This document shows positions 1 to 8,169 of a DNA stretch of 64,000 bases, one piece after another. The notes beneath the pieces are model-generated. The model had not been told where the DNA came from. It searched no databases and saw nothing but the letters and a program-made list of their open reading frames with translations. Source of the DNA: Paenibacillus sp. FSL M7-0420 (GTDB taxonomy: Bacteria > Bacillota > Bacilli > Paenibacillales > Paenibacillaceae); the NCBI RefSeq assembly GCF_038002345.1, contig NZ_JBBOCJ010000001.1:5890001-5954000 (forward strand), read 5' to 3'. Made by a program: the position numbers and the translations under genes. Every line of letters begins with the position of its first letter. Positions within the stretch are counted from its first letter, which is position 1.

Positions 1-706
1 CCCGGCGCAGCATATCGATCTTGTTACGCTCCTCGCACACCACATAGTGATGCTCCAGGCTCGCTGCGGTCATCATCTCCGGATCAATGCCCACCTCCGC
101 CGGATTCTTCATTTCCCGGTTTGCCAGCAGGCGGGTCTCCGGTCCAATGGTGGCTGACAGCATGACCAGCTGCCGCGTACGCAGCGCACTGCTGACGATC
201 TTCGTCACTTCGCCCGCACCGCTAAGCTGGAACATCTGATCTGCCTCATCGAGAATAATCGTGCTCACCTCGTGCATCTTGAGCTTGCGCAGCCCGATCA
301 GCTCACGTATGCGTCCCGGGGTGCCTACCACCAGATGCGGATGCTCACGCAGCTTGTCAATCTGGCGCTTGATCGCCGCTCCGCCGATCAGCCCCATGGC
401 CCGGATGCCCCGGTGTGCCCCGTAGCGCTCCGCTTCACGGAGAATTTGCATTGCCAGCTCCTGGGTTGGCGCCAGCACCAGCTTTTGCACCGATTTCGAG
501 TCCGGGTTAATCCCTTGCAGCAGCGGCAGCAGATAAGCCAGTGTCTTGCCTGTTCCTGTCTGGGATGCGGCCAGAACATCTCTTCCTTCCAGCAGAAGCG
601 GAATCGTCTGCTCCTGTACAGGGGATGGTTCAGTAATGCCGAATTCAGACAATCGGGCAGCAAGGTCTTCCTGGATGCCGATAGCCGCAAAAGAAGCTTT
701 ATTCAT
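1..706 (-). CDS. DEAD/DEAH-box ATP-dependent RNA helicase, N-terminal part (runs off left edge)
   Basis: The first 235 codons of a DEAD-box helicase are present; the rest lies outside the window. These enzymes use ATP to remodel RNA duplexes in ribosome assembly, decay or cold adaptation. I read the conserved motifs in order: a Q-motif region (about residues 6-33), Walker A ASQTGTGKT (47-55), PTQELA (80-85), GG (108-109), TPGR (129-132), DEAD (153-156) and SAT (184-186). The start is the ATG at 704-706, preceded by an AAGGATG-like ribosome site. Subfamily (CshA, CshB, DbpA) cannot be fixed without the C-terminal half. A hairpin with a T-run (755-783) separates it from the SDR gene upstream, so it probably has its own promoter. 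Confidence 0.93.
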   Translation of the reverse strand, partial: MNKASFAAIGIQEDLAARLSEFGITEPSPVQEQTIPLLLEGRDVLAASQTGTGKTLAYLLPLLQGINPDSKSVQKLVLAPTQELAMQILREAERYGAHRGIRAMGLIGGAAIKRQIDKLREHPHLVVGTPGRIRELIGLRKLKMHEVSTIILDEADQMFQLSGAGEVTKIVSSALRTRQLVMLSATIGPETRLLANREMKNPAEVGIDPEMMTAASLEHHYVVCEERNKIDMLRR

Positions 707-754
707 AATAGGGTTTCATCCTTTTCACTTAAGATAATATGTTCATTATATGCC

Positions 755-783
755 AAAAAGGCCTCTCCACCAAATGGAAGGCC
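755..783 (-). terminator. Rho-independent terminator after the cheX/SDR pair
   Basis: On the minus strand an interrupted GGCCTTCCA / TGGAGAGGCC hairpin is followed by TTTTTGGC. It lies downstream of the SDR gene and upstream of the helicase start, so it most likely ends the cheX-SDR transcript. Confidence 0.7.
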
Positions 784-891
784 ATAAAATCTAAGTTGGG
801 GCCGTATTTATCACGGTCATACCAACCTGTATACCAAAGGGGGACAAGCCGTTCACGCCACAGACGGTAATTATGATCTATACTTATCTGG

Positions 892-1668
892 TTATTTTCT
901 GTTCATCAGGTTATAGGTCAGCTTGTCTGCCAGCCGCGGGAACAGGCCATAGAGCCGGATGCCGAAGCCTGCCAGACCGGGCAGATCCACTTCCTCTTTG
1001 CCCTTGTCCATCAGCTTGACGATCTTCGCGGACACATGCTGCGGCGTCATCATGATCCGGCTTACGCTTCGTTCATAATTGCCTGAAGGGTCGGCGGTCT
1101 TGAAGAATTCGGTGGCGATTGGTCCGGGGTTCACAGCCGAGACAATAATACCGCTCTTACGCAGCTCCTGGCGGAGCGCATTGGTGAAGCCGAGAACAGC
1201 ATGTTTGGTGGCCGTGTAGGACACTGAGCGTGCGGTTCCGATTTTGCCGGCCATGGAAGCCACATTCACGATCTGACCGCTGCCGCGTGTAAGCATATGA
1301 GGAACGACAGCCTTGGTGCAGCGTACAATTCCCATATAATTGACATCCATCATGTCAGCGAACTCTTCAGACTCCATCTCTGTAAAAGCCGCAAACTTGC
1401 CGTAACCGGCATTATTGAGCAGAATATCAATTCTGCCGTATTGCTCCAGAATCTCCGCAAAAGTATGCTTAACTGCCGTTTCATCGGTCACATCACAGAC
1501 GAACAGCCCATGCTCCCCCTGAATGCCCGCCGCAACAGCCTGCAGCTTGTCCTTGGACCGGGCTAGCAGAACAGGAACCGCACCGTGCCCGCTAAGCATC
1601 TGCGCCGTAAGCGCGCCAATCCCGCTGGAAGCGCCTGTAATTACCACAATTTTGCCTTGTAATGCCAT
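892..1668 (-). CDS. Short-chain dehydrogenase/reductase (SDR), classical type
   Basis: A 258-residue NAD(P)-dependent oxidoreductase of the classical SDR family; the substrate cannot be read from sequence. The Rossmann motif TGASSGIG is at residues 11-18, NNAG at 85-88, the catalytic Ser at about 138 (NVASMAG) and the YxxxK pair at Tyr151/Lys155; a PGPIATEFF segment follows, typical of the substrate loop. An Arg near residue 37 suggests NADPH preference. It starts 28 bp downstream of the CheX-like gene on the same strand and the two are probably co-transcribed, although no functional link is obvious. The C-terminal tail (about residues 225-258) is longer than the minimal fold and basic. Confidence 0.9.
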   Translation of the reverse strand: MALQGKIVVITGASSGIGALTAQMLSGHGAVPVLLARSKDKLQAVAAGIQGEHGLFVCDVTDETAVKHTFAEILEQYGRIDILLNNAGYGKFAAFTEMESEEFADMMDVNYMGIVRCTKAVVPHMLTRGSGQIVNVASMAGKIGTARSVSYTATKHAVLGFTNALRQELRKSGIIVSAVNPGPIATEFFKTADPSGNYERSVSRIMMTPQHVSAKIVKLMDKGKEEVDLPGLAGFGIRLYGLFPRLADKLTYNLMNRK

Positions 1669-1696
1669 GGAATAGATTCAACTCCCGATTATCCGC

Positions 1697-2152
1697 CTAA
1701 GAGATCATAACCTGAATATCAAGCTCGCCGATCCCTTCCATCACAAGAGGAATACTCAGCGCTTTGCGCGGCAGAACAGACATGCTCTCGGACTTCATCA
1801 GCTTCGGCGGGGTAATGTCTACCGACACCCCTTGATTGGAGAGAATAGTACTGGCATTGCCGCTGATCATATTGCCCAGCTCGGAAATGGCGCTCTGGCC
1901 CATCTCATCCATCTCTGTTATCACATAACCGCCCATCATGGCCGACACCATCTTAAGTGCTACCGGTTCGGCAATCCCGAAGATAATATTCCCGCTGAGC
2001 TGACCTGTCATTCCCACTTGAATCCATATATGATTATCGATCAGTTCAATATCCTTAATCCCCAGCATACCGGTGGACGGCGAGACTTGGATCACCTGTT
2101 CAATTACAATGCGCGCAGACTCTAAAAACGGATTGATTACTTCTGCTTTCAT
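1697..2152 (-). CDS. CheX-like chemotaxis phosphatase family protein
   Basis: A 151-residue protein of the CheC/CheX/FliY phosphatase fold. CheX proteins dephosphorylate CheY-P. The active-site signature E-x2-N is present once (Glu91, Asn94, in the context SELGNMISGN), as in CheX rather than the two sites of CheC. It carries a GNIIFG strand near residue 54-59 and a C-terminal strand IGELDIQVMIS, both usual in this fold. Translation starts from ATG at 2150-2152 with AGGGGGA about 10 nt upstream. No other chemotaxis or flagellar genes are nearby, so in this genome it may serve a different response regulator; that is inference. Confidence 0.85.
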   Translation of the reverse strand: MKAEVINPFLESARIVIEQVIQVSPSTGMLGIKDIELIDNHIWIQVGMTGQLSGNIIFGIAEPVALKMVSAMMGGYVITEMDEMGQSAISELGNMISGNASTILSNQGVSVDITPPKLMKSESMSVLPRKALSIPLVMEGIGELDIQVMIS

Positions 2153-2538
2153 GAAAGTGCTGTCCCCCTCGACCAGTCTTTAGTCATATACCAAAAGTCC
2201 TAAGCAATAAAATTTATTATACTTCATATATCGGCATTATTCACCAAAAATTAATGGTCTTGTCGAATGATTTCTGAAGATAGTTTGGAGCGCAACATTG
2301 CCCTCCCGGGAGGAATCTCCTATAATTTAATCAATAAACGTAAGATCTGCGGCGTCATACCCTCCGAGTGCAGCACTCACAGCGACCCTTGTACCTATCT
2401 ACTTTGTCAGAATCCGCGGCTTACAGACTCTAATTCTGGAAGCCGGCATGTGCGCATATGCCCTCCGGAAAGCTGCGGCTTTCCCTGTTTGTACAAATAT
2501 ACGGCGGCACCATCCGGTAGCCATAAGGGGGACAGTCC
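2153..2538. other. Intergenic region between divergent cheX-like and LysR genes
   Basis: 386 bp with no convincing gene. The left part is AT-rich and likely carries the promoters. At 2465-2485 a hairpin (GGAAAGC, TGC loop, GGCTTTCC) sits in what would be the leader of the LysR gene, about 55 bp before its start. I see no known riboswitch signature. Confidence 0.5.
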
Positions 2539-3441
2539 ATGAATATCAGCCAGCTCGAAACATTGATCACCATCTCCAAAACCATGAGCTTCCGCAAGGC
2601 GGGCGAGCTGCTCAACCTGACGCAGCCGGCGGTCTCGGCCCAGATCAAAAGCCTGGAGGAAGAGTTCAAGACCCAGCTTGTTGACCGGAACCAGCCGGTA
2701 ACGCTGACGGACAGGGGCAAGGTCTTCCTCGCCCACGCGGAACAGATTGTCGGAATCGTAGATGAGCTTAAGCAGCGCCTTGCCGATCTCGAAGAGAATC
2801 CTCAAGGGCATATTATTCTCGGTACGACCACCTCCATCGCCATCCAGATTCTCCCCCGGGTGCTCTCCTACTTCCAGGATCAGTTCCCTCATATCAAAAC
2901 CTCGATCTCATCGATGTCCTCCTCCCAGATCTACCAGCAAGTCGAGAACGGGATTGTGGATGTCGGCATCGGCTATCTGATCGGCCGCAATCCGGGGATG
3001 ACGACCTCGGTCCTGTATTATGATACTTTTGAACTGGTTGTTTCGCCCCGCCATCCGCTGGCCCAGGTCAAAACAGCCGGGATCGAGGCACTGGGCACCA
3101 TCCCGCTCATCCTGCTCTCACCGGATACGGTCGGCCGGAAATTTGTCGATGAGGTGCTGGCGAGGCACGGTATTCAGCCGCTGGTAATTATGGAGCTGAC
3201 CAGCAGTGAGGAAGTGAAGCGGATGGTCGAGCTTGATCTGGGAGCGGCGGTCATCTCCAAGCAATCTGTCACTGCCGAGGTCAGAAGCGGCACTCTGCGG
3301 ATCGTCCCGATCATCGAGCTTGAGGTTACCCATCCTGTAGGTGTTATTACCAAATCCGGCAAGTATGTCAACTCTGCGATGAGACAGTTCCTGAGCGACC
3401 TTAAGGGAATGCCCGAGACCCAGTTCATCGGCTCAGAGTAA
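2539..3441 (+). CDS. LysR-family transcriptional regulator (CysB/CbbR-like)
   Basis: A 300-residue LysR-type regulator. The N-terminal winged helix-turn-helix spans residues 1-60 (MNISQLETLITISKTMSF, then LNLTQPAVSAQIKSLEEEF), and the periplasmic-binding-like effector domain spans about 90-295. The effector fold resembles the CysL/CbbR branch (IILGTTTSIAIQILP, VDVGIGYL). The start is the ATG at 2539 with AAGGGGGA 6-7 nt upstream. It is followed 45 bp later by the PHP phosphatase gene in the same direction, so the two may form an operon. The effector and targets are unknown; a neighbouring gene, possibly itself, is the usual first candidate. Confidence 0.92.
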   Translation: MNISQLETLITISKTMSFRKAGELLNLTQPAVSAQIKSLEEEFKTQLVDRNQPVTLTDRGKVFLAHAEQIVGIVDELKQRLADLEENPQGHIILGTTTSIAIQILPRVLSYFQDQFPHIKTSISSMSSSQIYQQVENGIVDVGIGYLIGRNPGMTTSVLYYDTFELVVSPRHPLAQVKTAGIEALGTIPLILLSPDTVGRKFVDEVLARHGIQPLVIMELTSSEEVKRMVELDLGAAVISKQSVTAEVRSGTLRIVPIIELEVTHPVGVITKSGKYVNSAMRQFLSDLKGMPETQFIGSE

Positions 3442-3486
3442 CCTGCACCCTATTTCGCCATATTGGCCTAAGGAGATGTTCCCATT

Positions 3487-4296
3487 ATGAAGTTCGACCT
3501 GCATACCCATCATTTCCGCTGCGGCCATGCTGACGGCACGATCCGGGATTATATTGAAGCCGCAATAGCGGCGGGGCTGGATGTCATCGGTATTTCCGAT
3601 CATTCACCTTACTTCGGAAGCCCTTCCGAGCAGGCTTTTCCGCGCATTGCCATGGCCAAGTCCGAGCTGGTCCACTATGTAGAGGAAGTATTGTCGCTGC
3701 AAAAAGAATACGAAGGCCGCATTGATGTCCTGCTCGGCATGGAATCCGACTTCTTCCCGGAGCATGCGGAGCTGTACCGCAAGACCTACGCCGCCTACCC
3801 GTTCGATTATGTAATCGGCTCCGTCCATCATGTGGAGGAGATCAGTATTTTCAACCAGGGCCGCTGGAAGGGACTTGACCCCGCGCAGAGGCTTGCCTCC
3901 AAAAGCGAGTACTACCGGCTGATTGCCGAATCCGCACGCAGCGGCATCTTCCAGATTCTCGGCCATATCGATGCCATGAAGGGGAACTATCCGCCGTTCT
4001 CCGAGATCGCTGCCCCCAAGGAGATTGACGAAGCCTTACGTGTGATCGGTGAATGCGGCCCGGCCATCGAGATCAACACCTCCGGCGGCACCAAGCTGTG
4101 CGGCGGCTGGTACCCTTCCGATGAGATTCTGGAGCGGGCCCTGCACTTCGGCGTGGAGGTCAGCTTCGGCTCCGATGCCCATCTCCCTGCCCGCGTTGCC
4201 GACCAGCGCAATCAGGTGGCTGCGCGGCTGAAGGAGATTGGATTCGAATACTGGGTCTATTACAAGCGGCGAGAGAAGGTTAAGGTTTCGTTGTAG
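3487..4296 (+). CDS. hisJ: PHP-domain histidinol-phosphatase (HisJ/HisK type)
   Basis: A 269-residue PHP-superfamily phosphatase that most likely hydrolyses L-histidinol phosphate to histidinol, the penultimate step of histidine synthesis. Metal-binding motifs are seen in order: DLHTHH (4-9), RCGH and DG (12-17), ISDHS (38-42), GMESDF (about 81-86), GSVHH (111-115), GHID (about 158-161) and GSDAH near the C terminus (about 230-234). The length equals the family norm of about 265-275. It starts at ATG 3487 behind AAGGAGATG. No other his genes are adjacent, so a related phosphoesterase role is possible. Two hairpin terminators follow. Confidence 0.85.
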   Translation: MKFDLHTHHFRCGHADGTIRDYIEAAIAAGLDVIGISDHSPYFGSPSEQAFPRIAMAKSELVHYVEEVLSLQKEYEGRIDVLLGMESDFFPEHAELYRKTYAAYPFDYVIGSVHHVEEISIFNQGRWKGLDPAQRLASKSEYYRLIAESARSGIFQILGHIDAMKGNYPPFSEIAAPKEIDEALRVIGECGPAIEINTSGGTKLCGGWYPSDEILERALHFGVEVSFGSDAHLPARVADQRNQVAARLKEIGFEYWVYYKRREKVKVSL

Positions 4297-4308
4297 GCAG
4301 TGTAATGC

Positions 4309-4351
4309 AAAAACCTCGCTTTGCAAGAAATCTGGCAAGACGAGGTTTTTT
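4309..4351 (+). terminator. Terminator after hisJ-type gene
   Basis: AAAACCTCG pairs with CGAGGTTTT and is followed by a T-run, 13 bp after the hisJ-type stop codon. Confidence 0.8.
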
Positions 4352-4394
4352 ATTGGCTTGAAGCGCTACCGTTAGAGCTCCTCCTCATACAACC

Positions 4395-4463
4395 AGCACC
4401 GCGCAAACAGGCAGCGTAACGGGACACTCCCCGTCACGCTGCCTGCTGCTGCGGTGCTTTTTT
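4395..4463 (+). terminator. Second, longer terminator-like hairpin
   Basis: Two nested stems, AGCACCGC/GCGGTGCT outside and CAGGCAGCGT/ACGCTGCCTG inside, are followed by TTTTTT on the plus strand. It lies between the convergent hisJ-type and nitroreductase genes and may work in both directions. Confidence 0.65.
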
Positions 4464-4485
4464 GCGCTGTACAGCTATACTATGT

Positions 4486-5235
4486 TTATTCCTTATTCAG
4501 ATTCTCACAGGTGAAGCCCTGCTGCTTCAGCGTACGCTGCGAGTCCCCATACTGCGGATTCAGAGCGTAGAAGCGGGAAATTATGCTGGTCCAGCTTCGC
4601 TCCGTCAGCCCTTGGGACTTGAGCAGCTCCCGGTGCGTCTCATTATATTCTTCGATCAAGTGTTGCTGATCCGGGTTATAGACTTCTTCATGATATACAG
4701 CCGCTATAGGCAGGCGTGAACTCTTCGGCTGTTCTCCCGCCGGATAGCCAATGCAGAGACCGACCACGGGGAATACATACGCTGGCAACTGCAGCAGTTC
4801 AATCACCCCTGCTGTGTTGCGGCGCACGCCCCCAATCGGGATAATCCCCAGCCCCAGCGACTCGGCAGCAGCTACTGCGTTCGATAGTGCAATGCCGACA
4901 TCCGTAGCCCCAACGAGCAGCGCGTCTATATCCGCAGCCGTTTCAAACGGCTGGCCTTCCAGCTCTGCCGCAAGCTTGGCCCGGTGAAAGTCCATGCAGA
5001 ACACCAGGAATACCGGTGCTTCCGCCACATGCTTCTGGTTACCGCTCAGCGCCGACAGCTGCTGCCTGCGTTCCTCGCTGCGTACCGCAATTATCGATAC
5101 CTGCTGGCCATTCACCCACGACGGTGCCGCCTGGGCTGCCTCAATAATCGTCTTCAGCTTCCAAGGCTCCACCGCCTGCCCGCTGTAGTTACGGAATGAA
5201 CGGTGGTTCATAAGTAATTTAATCACATCATTCAA
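4486..5235 (-). CDS. NADPH-dependent nitroreductase / flavin oxidoreductase (NfsA/FRP family)
   Basis: A 249-residue FMN-dependent oxidoreductase of the NfsA/FRP branch, which reduces nitroaromatics, quinones or chromate in the cytoplasm using NADPH. Diagnostic features are the N-terminal HRSFRNYS, the FMN contact segment QAAPSWVNGQQ, the SLGLGIIPIGG loop and the GLCIGYPA strand, with a basic C-terminal extension typical of NfsA-like proteins (usual length 240-250). The start is the ATG at 5233-5235 behind AGGAAATGAACC. Upstream (5236-5355) I see only probable promoter sequence; the physiological substrate cannot be told. Confidence 0.9.
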   Translation of the reverse strand: MNDVIKLLMNHRSFRNYSGQAVEPWKLKTIIEAAQAAPSWVNGQQVSIIAVRSEERRQQLSALSGNQKHVAEAPVFLVFCMDFHRAKLAAELEGQPFETAADIDALLVGATDVGIALSNAVAAAESLGLGIIPIGGVRRNTAGVIELLQLPAYVFPVVGLCIGYPAGEQPKSSRLPIAAVYHEEVYNPDQQHLIEEYNETHRELLKSQGLTERSWTSIISRFYALNPQYGDSQRTLKQQGFTCENLNKE

Positions 5236-5355
5236 AGGTTCATTTCCTCCCCATCTATACTTGTCTTATCCATGTACCATTTACACTATCATAGCTCAAT
5301 CCCCTTGGAGACTGCCAGTACAGCAATGTTTGATGCCACAAGTATGGTCGCTACG

Positions 5356-5475
5356 AATTCAGGGGCACTAATGCTCCTCATTCGGCCACTTAGCCGACTA
5401 TTTACGAATTCAGGTGTACTAATGCTCCTCATTCGGCCACTTAGCCAACTATTTACGAATTCAGGTGCACTTATG
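5356..5475. repeat. 51-bp intergenic repeat array, left part (2.35 units, interrupted by the IS)
   Basis: Units begin with AATTCAGG at 5356, 5407 and 5458, exactly 51 bp apart. Each holds CTCCTCATTCGG and CCACTTAGCC. The third unit is cut at 5475 by the insertion sequence and resumes at 7127. No start codon with a ribosome site, no conserved reading frame. Confidence 0.9.
5468..5475. repeat. Target-site duplication, left copy (CACTTATG)
   Basis: The 8-bp CACTTATG is repeated at 7119-7126 on the other side of the insertion sequence. Confidence 0.85.
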
Positions 5476-7118
5476 CCAATGTCATTAAGTTAAGATATAG
5501 AGCCAAAAACAAGAAAAAGGCAGGTTATCGAAAAGATAGCCTGCTCTTTTTTTGCACAAAAAAATCTTGACAATCCGTAGAAAACGTGTGGCGAAGCCCC
5601 TTGAAAAAACGAGGAGGTTACGCCAATGAATGCTTATGCAAATTCGCTGAAAGACAGACTGACATCTCTCATCCGTGAGATGGCGGCTGCCCCCGCGCCT
5701 TACGTCAGAAACCCGGGAAAGGATTTTACCCGAACGAAAAAACTACCCTTTGAAATGGTTATGCAAACCCTGATCTTTATGGGCGGCAACAGCCTCTATA
5801 AGGAACTGTTGGAATCGCAGGGCTATGACGTTAACACCGCAACTTCTTCTGCTTTTGTTCAGCAAAGAAATAAAATTTTGCCGTCTGCGGTCGAATCTTT
5901 GTTTCACACCTTTACCGCGTCCCATACGGAATTCAAGGATTATCGAGGCTATCGATTATTGGCCATTGACGGTTCCGATCTGCATATTGCAACAGATCCT
6001 GCGGACCCGTTGACCTATTCTCAAAGTCAGCCCCACTCGAAAGGCTTTAACCTTCTGCACTTGAACGCTGCTTATGACCTCTGTAACCGGCTTTACGTGG
6101 ACGCCATCCTTCAACCTCGAAAGCTACGCAACGAAGGAAGGGCGCTGTCCACGATGGTGGATCGGTCCCCTATTCAGGGGAACGTCATTGTGTTGGCGGA
6201 TCGAGGATTGGAAAGCTACAATACGTTCGCGCATCTGGAACGGAAAGGATGGAAGTACGTCATACGGGTCAAGGATTTGCATTCGAATGGCATTCTTTCG
6301 GGCTTGCACTTGACCTTTGAAGGGGCGTTTGATCAGGAGATTCACCTGACGCTGACTAAAAAACGAACGAAAGCGTTCAGGGATCACCCCGAAATCTATA
6401 AAATTCTTCCGGCCACCTCTAGCTTTGATTTTCTGGACATGCAAAAGAACCTGTTTTACCCGATTTCCTTTCGGGTGGTTCGTTTCCTCCTGCCCAGTGG
6501 CGATTATGAAACCGTCATTACCAATCTACCGGCTGCTGAATTCTCACCGGATGAACTCCGGGAACTGTATCACCTGCGATGGGGGATTGAGACCTCTTTC
6601 CGGGCCTTAAAATACACCATCGGTCTGACCCATTTTCACGCAAAGAAGCAAGAGTCCATTACCCAAGAGATATTCGCAAGAATGATCCTCTACAATTTCG
6701 CTGAAATGATTACCTCGCACGTAGTCATTTCCCAAAAGGATAAACGGCACCTCTACCAAGTCAACTTCACGGTGGCCGTTCACGTCTGTAGACATTTCCT
6801 GCGCTCCAAGGGCGATGGACCCCCGCCTGATGTGGAAGCTTTGATTCGCAAAAATATGTTGCCGATTCGTCTCACCCGTCCTGGGCAAAGGAATACACGC
6901 AGAATACGTAGCAAATCCGCCATTAGCTTCGTCTACAGAGTAGCATAATTCGGTTCGCATGAACATTTTTTTAAGTGGATCTTCCATCCGCTTTGTTTGC
7001 TATGCGCTTTTTTCCTTCCTTACACCAAAAACAAACGGCATAGGACGTTTCCCCATACCGTTTTGGATTCTCTTTATTAATTCCAAACTTATCTTTGAAC
7101 TTATCTTAATGACATTGG
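5476..7118 (+). mobile_element. IS4-family insertion sequence, 1643 bp, apparently intact
   Basis: The element has terminal inverted repeats: the left end CCAATGTCATTAAG and the right end CTTAATGACATTGG are perfect over 14 bp and extend to 18 of 19 matches. It holds one transposase gene (5626-6948) and is flanked by the direct repeat CACTTATG. The insertion lies inside a 51-bp repeat array; deleting the element plus one target copy restores the 51-bp spacing (18 bp left plus 33 bp right), which independently confirms the ends. The intact reading frame, ends and target duplication suggest recent transposition. Confidence 0.9.
5626..6948 (+). CDS. IS4-family DDE transposase
   Basis: A 440-residue cut-and-paste transposase. 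The first catalytic Asp lies in AIDGSDLHIA (about residue 115), the second in VLADRGLES (about residue 190), and the third acidic residue in the YREK-type signature YHLRWGIETSFRALK (about 313-327: Y, R, E and K all present). The N-terminal portion carries the helical DNA-binding region, and the C terminus is basic (RRIRSKS). It is complete, without frameshift, and fills most of the 1643-bp element. The start ATG at 5626 has GAGGAGG 8-10 nt upstream. Confidence 0.95.
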   Translation: MNAYANSLKDRLTSLIREMAAAPAPYVRNPGKDFTRTKKLPFEMVMQTLIFMGGNSLYKELLESQGYDVNTATSSAFVQQRNKILPSAVESLFHTFTASHTEFKDYRGYRLLAIDGSDLHIATDPADPLTYSQSQPHSKGFNLLHLNAAYDLCNRLYVDAILQPRKLRNEGRALSTMVDRSPIQGNVIVLADRGLESYNTFAHLERKGWKYVIRVKDLHSNGILSGLHLTFEGAFDQEIHLTLTKKRTKAFRDHPEIYKILPATSSFDFLDMQKNLFYPISFRVVRFLLPSGDYETVITNLPAAEFSPDELRELYHLRWGIETSFRALKYTIGLTHFHAKKQESITQEIFARMILYNFAEMITSHVVISQKDKRHLYQVNFTVAVHVCRHFLRSKGDGPPPDVEALIRKNMLPIRLTRPGQRNTRRIRSKSAISFVYRVA

Positions 7119-7126
7119 CACTTATG
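7119..7126. repeat. Target-site duplication, right copy (CACTTATG)
   Basis: Matches 5468-5475 and directly abuts the right inverted repeat of the insertion sequence. Confidence 0.85.
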
Positions 7127-7445
7127 CTCCTCATTCGGCCACTTAGCCAACTATTTACGAATTTAGGTGCACTAATGCTCCTCATTCGGCCACTTAGCCA
7201 ACTATTTACGAATTCAAGTGCACTAATGCTCCTCATTCGGCCACTTAGCCCACTTCCTGCCAATCCAAAGGGATTTATCCCTTTCATTTCCTCATCCAGC
7301 CCACTTTCCTGCCAATCCAAAGGGATTTATCCCTCTTATTTCACCGTTCAGCCCACTTCCGGCCGATCCAAAGGGATTTATCCCTCTCATCTCCCCGTCC
7401 TACCGACTTCCACCAGAAATAAAGGGATTTATCCCTCTCATCGGG
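7127..7445. repeat. 51-bp intergenic repeat array, right part with palindromic variant
   Basis: Units continue at 7160, 7211 and 7262, 51 bp apart, then switch to a diverged form whose AGGGATTTATCCCT core recurs at 7269, 7321, 7372 and 7423 (52, 51 and 51 bp apart). The switch happens in register, so both forms belong to one repeat family. The single 52-bp step shifts the reading frame, which argues against a coding role. Open frames across it are by-products of the period being a multiple of three. Confidence 0.85.
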
Positions 7446-7574
7446 AGCCCATGTCAGCACACGCCAAAAAAAAATGGACCCGAATCATCGGGTCCCAACA
7501 GCAGTTATATTTTCAAAAGGGGGTCATGTACTTAGTTTAACCGCTGACTGTTAGAGTTTGATAACGGCATTATT

Positions 7575-8117
7575 TCAATTGTGTAACAATGTGAAGACTT
7601 TCATTACGTCGCCCGAGCCGTCCGCCATCGGCAGGGTCCGCTCCAGGGACAGGCCGTTCCTCAGCATGACCTGCGCGGACCGGTAATTATCCCCCCGGCA
7701 GCGCCCCTCGACCTTCCGCAGGCCAAGTTCCCTGAAACCGTAGGCCAGCAGCAATCCCAGTGCCTCGGTCGCATACCCGCGCCCCCACCATAACGGATTC
7801 AGCATATAGCCCAGCACCGCCTGGCCCTCCTGCCGGTTCCAGTTCTGCAGGGAGACTGAACCGATCAGCTCCGGCTGGCCTAAGATATAGATTCCTGCAT
7901 GCAGCGCGCCGGGATCATAGCCGTGCAGCATCCGGCTCACCAGCTTATCCAGCACACCCTGCCGGGAAGTGGATGCATGGCGCAGCTGAATATGCGGCTG
8001 TACCTCCGGGTGGGAAAGCAGCGACTTCAGCAGCGCTCCGTCGCCGAACGCCATATTCTTCAGTTCTACCATAGAGCCTTGCAGTGACATCCCCATGATC
8101 ATCTCATAAGTGCTCAT
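7575..8117 (-). CDS. GNAT acetyltransferase, RimJ/RimL-like
   Basis: A 180-residue GNAT-fold acetyltransferase that would transfer acetyl from acetyl-CoA to a protein N-terminus or small amine; substrate unknown. The acetyl-CoA loop is WGRGYATEAL (about 112-121), preceded by the strand AVLGYMLNPLWW and followed by RKVEGRCRGDNYRSAQVMLRNG, the usual RimJ/RimL pattern. The first residues (MSTYEMIMGM) offer further possible starts at Met6, Met8 and Met10. It is followed on the left by the repeat array and on the right by the metallophosphoesterase gene (52 bp away, same strand). Confidence 0.88.
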   Translation of the reverse strand: MSTYEMIMGMSLQGSMVELKNMAFGDGALLKSLLSHPEVQPHIQLRHASTSRQGVLDKLVSRMLHGYDPGALHAGIYILGQPELIGSVSLQNWNRQEGQAVLGYMLNPLWWGRGYATEALGLLLAYGFRELGLRKVEGRCRGDNYRSAQVMLRNGLSLERTLPMADGSGDVMKVFTLLHN

Positions 8118-8169
8118 GAACTTCTCCCTCTTCTTCCCCCGCCTATGGCGTCCCTCTCTTGCAGTCCGG

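Noticed and set aside
5356..7445. CRISPR array at the 51-bp repeats
   Set aside because: The units abut without spacers and no cas genes are present.
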